From an uncultured Eubacteriales bacterium (lineage in GTDB: Bacteria; Bacillota; Clostridia; Oscillospirales; Oscillospiraceae), in the NCBI GenBank assembly GCA_900544945.1, contig UQXG01000042.1, positions 1 to 15,453 of the forward strand: 15,453 nt of DNA, read 5' to 3'. Below, in pieces: positions 6,287-12,395 of the stretch. Below the pieces are notes generated by a model that saw only the letters and a program-made list of their open reading frames with translations, did not search any database and was not told the origin of the DNA. The stretch's first letter is position 1, and each line of letters starts with the position of its first letter. Both the position numbers and the translations under genes were made by a program.

Positions 6287-7495
6287 TCACAGCCGCAGGA
6301 TGTGCCGTTTTCCCATATACATGGGGCGGTCAGAATGCCGACACAAAGACGCGTGTACAACTACCTCCAAATCAGCGTATAGCGGTGTTACTGCATCGTG
6401 GATTCGTGCTTCCAGACCTGGGCACACCGTCCGGGCTTCGATGGTCAAACTTCCGTCCAGAGAAGCACGGTAGTCCACCAGCCCTTCGATCCGGAAGCAC
6501 GCGCTGTCCAGGTCCTCTATGGAGATTTCACCATCACGGCGGGAAACGGTGTCCAGACGCTTGGTAACACTACCGCAGGGGCAGGGTGGCAGAATCCGGG
6601 TGTAGTCGCCGGTTTTATAGCGAATCAGCGGCATGGCATCGGCGCCGATGGTGGTAATTACCAGTTCGCCGTATTCTCCATCGGGCTGCACATTGCCGTT
6701 TTCATCGATGATCTCGGCAATAATATGGTTCTCCCGCAGGTGCATACCCTTGTGAGCAGAACAAGTCACCGCGCCGCCCAAACCGCATTCCCGACTACCG
6801 TAATGGGGATAGAGCTTACTCCCAAGCATCTTCTCCAGCTCGGTCATAACCCCTTTGGGGCAGGCATCACCGGAAACCAGCGCTCTTTGGATGGGGAGTT
6901 CTTCTCTGTACATTCGCGCAAGGCCCAATAAAGTCACCGGAAAACCGATATAGGTTTCCGGATGCGTATCTTCTACCAGCGAAATCAGTTCTTCCCAGGT
7001 TTGGCCAAATCCGGCCTTGATGGGAATACCGCCTAACCTTTCTACCGCTTTAGCAATCAAGTCACCCAATCCAAAGGGTCCGGTAAAAGGAAAGGCAATC
7101 AAGCACTTCTCCCCTTTAGAAAGCATTTCCGAAATACCGGCAGCAAAGAACCCCACCGTGTGTTCTGTGTCTGTATCTGTGTAAAAAACCCGTTTGGCAG
7201 GGCCCGTGGTACCGGAAGTAGCACCGGAGATCACACGGCTCACCTCTGATTGGGAGGTAAGCAGAAATTTCCCCGATTGCTCCGCCAGCATTTGGGGTGT
7301 GGTAAAAGGTAATGTTTGCAGTTCTTGCAGGCTGTTTAGTTTTGTCGGTAGGTTTGTATAAAATCTACTCTGCTGCGCCAAGCGACTTAGCATTTGGTTC
7401 AATCGCTTCAGCTGCAAAGTCTCTAAGCCCTCCCGGGTAAGTTCCGGGAGGGCTTCGGTTTCACAGATCCAGTTTTCTAAATTTGTTTTTTTCAT
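6287..7495 (-). CDS. AMP-dependent CoA-ligase-like enzyme (DVU_1553-like)
   Basis: The product is 402 aa of the adenylate-forming superfamily, closest in style to phenylacetate-CoA ligases. It shows the ATP loop TSGTTGPAK (93-101), the adenine-binding HYGSRECGLGG (231-241), and GELVITTIGADAMPLIRYKTGD (276-297) with the conserved Asp297. A CPCG motif (305-308) and a short C-terminal domain follow. Such enzymes activate a carboxylate as acyl-AMP; the substrate here is unknown. It is the last gene of the six-gene operon. Its ATG overlaps the radical SAM stop as ATGA, and only a weak ribosome binding site is seen, which suggests translational coupling. A perfect 12-bp hairpin lies 40 bases into the coding region. 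The family name is from memory of the Desulfovibrio cassette. Confidence 0.85.
   Translation of the reverse strand: MKKTNLENWICETEALPELTREGLETLQLKRLNQMLSRLAQQSRFYTNLPTKLNSLQELQTLPFTTPQMLAEQSGKFLLTSQSEVSRVISGATSGTTGPAKRVFYTDTDTEHTVGFFAAGISEMLSKGEKCLIAFPFTGPFGLGDLIAKAVERLGGIPIKAGFGQTWEELISLVEDTHPETYIGFPVTLLGLARMYREELPIQRALVSGDACPKGVMTELEKMLGSKLYPHYGSRECGLGGAVTCSAHKGMHLRENHIIAEIIDENGNVQPDGEYGELVITTIGADAMPLIRYKTGDYTRILPPCPCGSVTKRLDTVSRRDGEISIEDLDSACFRIEGLVDYRASLDGSLTIEARTVCPGLEARIHDAVTPLYADLEVVVHASLCRHSDRPMYMGKRHILRL
7425..7455 (-). repeat. Perfect 12-bp hairpin early in the ligase-like gene
   Basis: AAGCCCTCCCGG (7425-7436) and CCGGGAGGGCTT (7444-7455) are exact complements around a 7-base loop, covering codons 14-24 of the ligase-like gene. 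There is no T run after it on the minus strand, so it is not an obvious terminator. It could slow translation, mark an mRNA processing site or be chance. Confidence 0.55.
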
Positions 7496-8820
7496 TTTCG
7501 ATAAAGTGAACGTCCGTGGATATCCGTCAAGTTATAAGCACAGAAAGGCACCATGCCCTTCTCCGTGTCTACTTCACAGATATAACAGCGACGCAACCGG
7601 TCCAAGTCTAAATTATAGGCATCCTGGAACACCATACCGGATACGGTAAAGGTATTTTCCACAGTCTGCTGCAGGAATACGTCCAAAGAGGATGTTGCTT
7701 CATCCCCATCGCAGCAACTGGCTTTGCCACTCCACTGTTGGGATACGAAATCCCTGGCCTCGCTGGATTTTACACAGCAGCATTGGCTTTTTCTGCGAGG
7801 CAGCGCTTTTATCGTGCCATCTTTCTTTCGCATAAAGCTGGCGTGGAAGGAGCAGTAAGGACTTTCCGCACCGCCACCGCCAAAGTCCGTGATTTTCATC
7901 AGTCCCTCAGTCTGCGCTTCGATTCTGCGCAGTACCGCGGGGATCGTAAGCCGTACTTCCGGTGCTTCCAGACCGCAGCGCCCAAAATAGGAGATGGGCT
8001 GGATATGGACACCGCGAACATGGGGTGCGCGGCTAAGCGCAAACCGCAGAATATCACCCAAGGTGTGATCATTAACCCCGGGAGCAACCGTAGGCACCAG
8101 TACCACAGGAAGACCTGCTTCCTTACAGTTGTCGATGGCTTTCAATTTGATTTCCAGTAAATCCGCACCACGGAGTGTCCGGTAAATGTTGTCATCCAAA
8201 CCGTCAAACTGCAGAAATGCCACACTGACACCGGCATTTACCAAATGCTTGGCATAGCCAGCCTCATTGGCAAGACGGATACCGTTGGTATTCAGCTGGA
8301 AAAACGAAAAACCTTTTTCTTTGCCCAAGGCAATGATGGCATCCAGGTCATCGCGCATCGTTGGCTCTCCGCCGGAAAGCTGGATATTAAAGGGGCCACC
8401 CCGCTCCATCAGCAAATCATACTGCTTGCTGATTTCCTCCAGGGAAAGGTCTTTTGGCTGTTGTTCTCCTGCGGAAGCAAAGCAGACGGGACATCTCAAG
8501 TTGCAGCGATTGGTCAGTTCCAGCAGCACGCAGCAGCCGTCCCGCTCATGATTTTGGCACAGGCCGCAGTCATAGGGGCAACCTTTTTCCACCGGTTGCG
8601 CCCGAACGGGGATCACCGTACCGTCCACATCATTCGCCGCCCAGTTTACATAACTTTCCAAATCACCCTCCCAGATGAGGGTGCGGAAACTGCCGTGTTC
8701 CCAGCAGCGTTTTTCCATATAGAGATTGCCGTCTTCCCCTACCGCTTCCCCTACCGCTTTCTGCGCCGGAATTTTTGCCAGGCACACAGGGCAGACCGAC
8801 ATTGTCTTACCGATCAGCAT
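7492..8820 (-). CDS. trsS: Radical SAM protein, TrsS-like, cysteine-rich
   Basis: The product is 442 aa. It has the radical SAM CX3CX2C motif at Cys106, Cys110 and Cys113 (NRCNLRCPVCF), SGGEP (149-153) for SAM binding, and the NTNG and LQFDG segments of the barrel. An N-terminal CPVC (10-13), a CPYDCGLC cluster (81-88) and CC (96-97) precede it. The C-terminal region has CCC (about 347), CC (about 369) and CYIC (about 412), enough to bind extra clusters. Members of this family (named TrsS from memory) can contain selenocysteine; here only cysteine is seen. The start is ATG 8820, which shares one base with the upstream stop (TAATG) and has GAGGG upstream; an extension to 8889 is shadow. It probably performs a radical step in the pathway of this cassette; the substrate is unknown. 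Confidence 0.88.
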   Translation of the reverse strand: MLIGKTMSVCPVCLAKIPAQKAVGEAVGEDGNLYMEKRCWEHGSFRTLIWEGDLESYVNWAANDVDGTVIPVRAQPVEKGCPYDCGLCQNHERDGCCVLLELTNRCNLRCPVCFASAGEQQPKDLSLEEISKQYDLLMERGGPFNIQLSGGEPTMRDDLDAIIALGKEKGFSFFQLNTNGIRLANEAGYAKHLVNAGVSVAFLQFDGLDDNIYRTLRGADLLEIKLKAIDNCKEAGLPVVLVPTVAPGVNDHTLGDILRFALSRAPHVRGVHIQPISYFGRCGLEAPEVRLTIPAVLRRIEAQTEGLMKITDFGGGGAESPYCSFHASFMRKKDGTIKALPRRKSQCCCVKSSEARDFVSQQWSGKASCCDGDEATSSLDVFLQQTVENTFTVSGMVFQDAYNLDLDRLRRCYICEVDTEKGMVPFCAYNLTDIHGRSLYRK

Positions 8821-9245
8821 TATATTAACCCTCTTGCTTCCAGGATCTCCATACATTTCTCGTAAGTAGACGCGATAATGCCGGGGCAATACTGGACTTT
8901 TTTGGCAGGGTTATTGCCCACAATATCCCGACAGTCGGTGGCAGTGTACTGAAATTCCATCTCATCGATAAACCACTTTGTAAATTCACCCATGGCACCC
9001 TTGTGGTGGGGGCTGTCATAATCGGTATCGCCGGGTTTTCCGGTAAACCAGGACAGCAGACAGCAACCTGCCGCCATACAGCCGCAGATATCACCGCTGC
9101 CGCCAATGCCGCCGTTTAAGCCCTGCATACAGCGGATCAGTGCGGGATTTTCCTCACCGATGGTATCCAGCAGCAAAATACCCAGGATCTGACCGCAGGC
9201 ATAGCCGTAGCGACTGAGTTCCATAATTCTCTCTTCCAGGTCCAT
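8820..9245 (-). CDS. C_GCAxxG_C_C family protein (DVU_1555-like)
   Basis: The product is 141 aa with nine cysteines: 17, 39, 54, 56, 61, 62, 105, 120 and 131. The core GDICGCMAAGCCLL (51-64) is the C-GCAxxG-C-C signature, with Met in place of Ala. Proteins of this family are small, probably bind a metal or cluster through the conserved cysteines, and are often found next to redox or cofactor enzymes; no reaction is established for this one. The start is ATG 9245, three bases after the methyltransferase stop, with AAAGGATG just upstream. The stop overlaps the radical SAM start. Tight packing suggests a shared pathway. Confidence 0.85.
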   Translation of the reverse strand: MDLEERIMELSRYGYACGQILGILLLDTIGEENPALIRCMQGLNGGIGGSGDICGCMAAGCCLLSWFTGKPGDTDYDSPHHKGAMGEFTKWFIDEMEFQYTATDCRDIVGNNPAKKVQYCPGIIASTYEKCMEILEARGLI

Positions 9246-9248
9246 GGT

Positions 9249-9764
9249 TCACATCCTTTCACAGATAAAGAGTACATAACTGACTTTCTTGCCGGTGGGG
9301 ACACATACATTGTCCTGCGTCCACAGGGCTTCCAGGTAGTACGTTTTCCATTCCTCGGTCATGTCTTCCATGTGCCGCACCGCAAAGCCCGCCTTGCGGC
9401 AATCGCTCAACAGCTGCACCACATTCTCCGTCACATCGGAAAACACCAGTTTACCGCCTTTACGCAGCAATCGGGAGGCCTCCTGCAAACTACCTGCCAC
9501 ATTGCCGCTGACATAAAAGCTGCACTGGCTGAGGATACCGTCAAAGAAGCCATCCTGCCAGGGGGCTTCCAGGAAATTGCCCCGGGTCACATCTTTGCCT
9601 CTGGGCGCAAGATCAATGCCCTCAGCGCTGTAGCCTAAGCTGCGCAGCAAGCGGACGGTTTCTCCGTCACCTGCACCCATATCCAGCCATTTGCAGGGGG
9701 CTTCCAGAAAGGCCAGTTCAATCAGATAGCGGCTGTGCTTTTCGCCGCCGGGGTGCCGGAGCAT
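9249..9764 (-). CDS. Class I SAM-dependent methyltransferase (DVU_1556-like)
   Basis: The product is 171 aa. SAM-binding motif I is WLDMGAGDG (26-34), the acidic end of strand 2 is GIDLAPRG (49-56), LSQCSFYVSG (78-87) is the motif IV region, and LLRKGGKLVFSD (99-110) is typical motif V/VI. It belongs to the Methyltransf_11/UbiE-like group, but the substrate cannot be read from sequence. ATG 9764 shares one base with the upstream stop (TGATG) and has GGAGG 7 bases before it. A GTG at 9767 is possible but too close to the ribosome binding site. It is translationally coupled to the small CxxC protein gene. Confidence 0.88.
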   Translation of the reverse strand: MLRHPGGEKHSRYLIELAFLEAPCKWLDMGAGDGETVRLLRSLGYSAEGIDLAPRGKDVTRGNFLEAPWQDGFFDGILSQCSFYVSGNVAGSLQEASRLLRKGGKLVFSDVTENVVQLLSDCRKAGFAVRHMEDMTEEWKTYYLEALWTQDNVCVPTGKKVSYVLFICERM

Positions 9765-9985
9765 CACTTATCCTCCAGGGCTTTCTCCACGGAAAGCACC
9801 TTGCCAAGAGCCAATTCCTCGGGAACATACACGAAGCCGCATTGGGGGCATACCGGCAGTTCCACGGGAAAACCGTTATCCAGATACATAAACTTTGCCT
9901 TGCCCTTCTGCAGGGGCACCTTGCACTTCATACAGGTGAGCTTTCCCTCCGGGTCGATCACATAGTAAGTTTTTTCTGTTGCCAT
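9764..9985 (-). CDS. Small double-CxxC redox or zinc-ribbon protein (DVU_1557-like)
   Basis: The product is 73 aa with CMKC (18-21) and CPQCG (46-50), a rubredoxin- or zinc-ribbon-like four-cysteine site, and a basic middle. It could be a small electron carrier between the dicluster protein and Mop, or a structural zinc protein; the sequence cannot decide. ATG 9985 has AAGGAG upstream that overlaps the end of the dicluster gene (10-base gap), and its stop overlaps the methyltransferase start. The family name is from memory of the Desulfovibrio cassette. Confidence 0.82.
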   Translation of the reverse strand: MATEKTYYVIDPEGKLTCMKCKVPLQKGKAKFMYLDNGFPVELPVCPQCGFVYVPEELALGKVLSVEKALEDK

Positions 9986-9995
9986 AGTGCGCTCC

Positions 9996-12248
9996 TTACT
10001 CTCTGTTGAAAACTTTCATCCGGTGGCTGTAGGCTCCGTGAACCAGGTAGCCGGTTTCCGTTTCGGTGTACTTGACCCAGAAGGTCACATTGCCAAGTCT
10101 TGCCCGGGTGATGCACAGGTGGGTCTCACCGTCCAGAATGGCTTCGCCGGTTTCCCGCAGGGACTGAAGCACCCGCACCACATCAGACTGGAGGATCATC
10201 CGGTCGTCCATCATCTCGGTGGCTTCCGGGGTATATTCGATGGTAAAGCCAAGCTCCACGGCATTTACCTCCTCATTCCAAAGTTCTTTCAGCAGCTGCT
10301 GCTTGAGGCCAAGGCGGTTATACCGCTTGGCGCTGATATCGGGGCAGTGGTCGGCAGAGGTGCCGTACACCAGTTCCAGCAGGTGCATAGACTCTCTGCC
10401 CTCTCTGGCAAACCGGTCGCGGCAGGCCATACAGTAAGAAAGATAGGGCAGGTCAGAGCGCTCCAAGCACTTGTCTGTCATCTTCTTTGCCACTTCCCGG
10501 TTGGTGTACTGGGTCAGGCCGCCATAGCCGCAGCAGGGGGATTTATCACCGCTGTATTCGGTGTCTTCCACTTTACAGCCCAAGCTCTCCGCGATCCGGC
10601 GGATACTCTGCTGGGTATCGTGGTCACCCCTTGCGCCGCAGGCATCGTGAATGGCAATGGGTTTGTCCGCCCGCTGGGCTTTTTCGGGAAGGCCAATCTT
10701 CTCAAGGATCTCCCAGATTCCCACATTTTCATAGCGGGAGAGTTCTTTTCTGCAGGTGGGGCAGCCGGCGATCACCGTAGGATTATCCAGTTCTGCCATT
10801 TTTTCATCCAGGAAACGGATGGTGTCTTCCTGCATTTCATACCGGCCGGCCCAATCGCAGATGGCACCGCAGCAACCCAGCATCAGCGCCACACCGCCCT
10901 CCAGGCGGTCACACAGATCCAGGTATGCCGCTCTGACGGTAGCCGGCGCAATCGCCGTGGCCTGGCAGCCGGGGAAGAACACATATTTGCAGGTATCATA
11001 TCCCGGTTGCTTCCGGCAGAGGAAGGCCTCTTCATTAGAAAAGGCCATGTCCATCAAGGCAAATTCATGAACAGCCAGCGACATTTTTCCTGTGTAGACC
11101 ATATTCTGCCGGGCCATATGACAGACTTCCGCCATGTCATAGCCGTTGGGGCACAGGACACTGCACTGGCCGCACAGGCTGCAGGCATTGATAGGGCCGT
11201 TCATCATATGGTCGCCCATAATGATAGACACATTATTGTAGATCTCACGGGTGAGAATGCGGGGGAATTTCTTATAATGCTGCAAATAGGCACAGCCTTT
11301 AATGCATTCATCGCAGTGGCACTGGATGCAGCGGCCTGCCTCGGCGATAGCACCTTCCCTGCTGTTACACTCGATTCGGCTTGTAGGTTCGATGCCTTCC
11401 AGATTGGTATACAGCCGGGTCTGGACGCTGCCCTCTTCACCTCTGGTATTGCTGGGATCCAGGTTCTGGGCCATACGGTCGGCAGAGAGCGCTGCTTTCT
11501 TAGCACCGAACGCGGCGCCCAGGATACCCTCAGTCTTACCGGTGATGAGCTTATACTCTCTTGCCACCATCACTGCTTCGTCAACGGCAAGGTCGGGATG
11601 GAGCATGTTCGCCACTTCATAAGACGCACATTTCAAATCATAGGGTTCTGCATAGGCTGCAGTCACATCCGCATTCCAGACGAATTGAATGTCCATCTTC
11701 TTGAGGGCAGCCACCGATGCTTCCTGTATAGGTGCAGGCAGCATAGGAATTACGGCAGCAATCAAAGAAGCATCGTCTTCATGCTCCGTGTACACCGTCA
11801 CCGGGTACATCTTCTTTGCCAGTTCTCCTGCCAGGAACAGGCTGAACAGGTCGGTCCCAAATACGGCGCACTTTTTCGTCTTCTTCCGCAGGAAGCCTTT
11901 CTTCCGGGGCATCTCGCCGTACTGAACTGCGGCTGCCTCCAACTGCCGGATGGCAATACCCTCACCTAAGGCGCAGAGCTTGCACTTGCCCTCACAGGGC
12001 GCCTCACAGCCGGCGGAGAGAATGTGGGGGAACGGGGTGATCTTATCATACAGTGCCAAGGCTTTGGTAAAATCTCCCGCTGCCACCGCGGCCATCATAG
12101 CTTTGGTATCCAGTTTCAGAGGGCAGGCGGCATTGCAGTAAGCAGACTGCTCATGTACGCAGGCAGACTCCCGCGCTTCCAGTTCCTCTTTGCCGAAAAG
12201 CTGTTTTTGGCGGTATACATGGGTGGAGAGCCGTTCTTCAATGATCAT
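9996..12248 (-). CDS. Pyridine-nucleotide-oxidoreductase-like dicluster iron-sulfur protein (diclust_near_Sec-like)
   Basis: The product is 750 aa. The N-terminal part resembles the GltD-type iron-sulfur domain (Cys30, 38, 42 and CEAPCEGKCKLC at 81-92). A middle Rossmann-like part (126-260) lacks the usual GxGxxG (KKCAVFGTDLFSLF), so FAD or NAD binding may be lost. Next come ferredoxin-like clusters CIQCHCDECIKGC (307-319) and CSLCGQCSVLC (356-366), then two CCG-type heterodisulfide-reductase-like domains (PGCQ 427-429, CCG 459-461, CPTC 496-499; DACG 536-538, CCG 572-574). The last 100 residues form a separate small domain. It probably relays electrons to or from Mop. The start is ATG 12248, with GGAGG at 7-base spacing; an extension to 12323 is rejected. 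It is the first gene of the six-gene operon. Confidence 0.85.
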   Translation of the reverse strand: MIIEERLSTHVYRQKQLFGKEELEARESACVHEQSAYCNAACPLKLDTKAMMAAVAAGDFTKALALYDKITPFPHILSAGCEAPCEGKCKLCALGEGIAIRQLEAAAVQYGEMPRKKGFLRKKTKKCAVFGTDLFSLFLAGELAKKMYPVTVYTEHEDDASLIAAVIPMLPAPIQEASVAALKKMDIQFVWNADVTAAYAEPYDLKCASYEVANMLHPDLAVDEAVMVAREYKLITGKTEGILGAAFGAKKAALSADRMAQNLDPSNTRGEEGSVQTRLYTNLEGIEPTSRIECNSREGAIAEAGRCIQCHCDECIKGCAYLQHYKKFPRILTREIYNNVSIIMGDHMMNGPINACSLCGQCSVLCPNGYDMAEVCHMARQNMVYTGKMSLAVHEFALMDMAFSNEEAFLCRKQPGYDTCKYVFFPGCQATAIAPATVRAAYLDLCDRLEGGVALMLGCCGAICDWAGRYEMQEDTIRFLDEKMAELDNPTVIAGCPTCRKELSRYENVGIWEILEKIGLPEKAQRADKPIAIHDACGARGDHDTQQSIRRIAESLGCKVEDTEYSGDKSPCCGYGGLTQYTNREVAKKMTDKCLERSDLPYLSYCMACRDRFAREGRESMHLLELVYGTSADHCPDISAKRYNRLGLKQQLLKELWNEEVNAVELGFTIEYTPEATEMMDDRMILQSDVVRVLQSLRETGEAILDGETHLCITRARLGNVTFWVKYTETETGYLVHGAYSHRMKVFNRE

Positions 12249-12327
12249 AAGGATTCCTCCTTTGGGCGCAGTGGAAATATATCCCGGAAAACGCAAATGC
12301 TGGATTCCCGCTTTCCGCAACATATTT

Positions 12328-12357
12328 GAAAATAGAGGGGCGGCTATACCGCCCCTC
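12328..12357 (-). terminator. Hairpin after mop, probable terminator
   Basis: GAGGGGCGG (12335-12343) and CCGCCCCTC (12349-12357) form a perfect 9-bp stem with a 5-base loop. On the minus strand it is followed by TATTTTC, a modest T tract. It lies just after the promoter at 12359-12387, so it could either end mop transcripts or form the very 5' end of the downstream operon mRNA. Confidence 0.6.
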
Positions 12358-12358
12358 C

Positions 12359-12387
12359 ATTATAACATAACTCGGGCTATTTGTGAA
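12359..12387 (-). promoter_or_regulatory. Promoter of the six-gene redox and radical SAM operon
   Basis: On the minus strand TTCACA (12387-12382) lies 17 bases from consensus TATAAT (12364-12359), with an extended TGT motif. It begins 9 bases after the mop stop codon. The predicted start falls in the GC-rich hairpin at 12335-12357. Confidence 0.6.
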
Positions 12388-12395
12388 ATTGTATC

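Noticed and set aside
7492..8820. Selenocysteine in the radical SAM protein
   Set aside because: The frame is complete without an in-frame TGA, and cysteines occupy the likely positions; no need to invoke recoding.
9987..11969. Long plus-strand open frame opposite the dicluster gene
   Set aside because: Antisense shadow; the minus strand has complete cysteine motifs and a good ribosome binding site.
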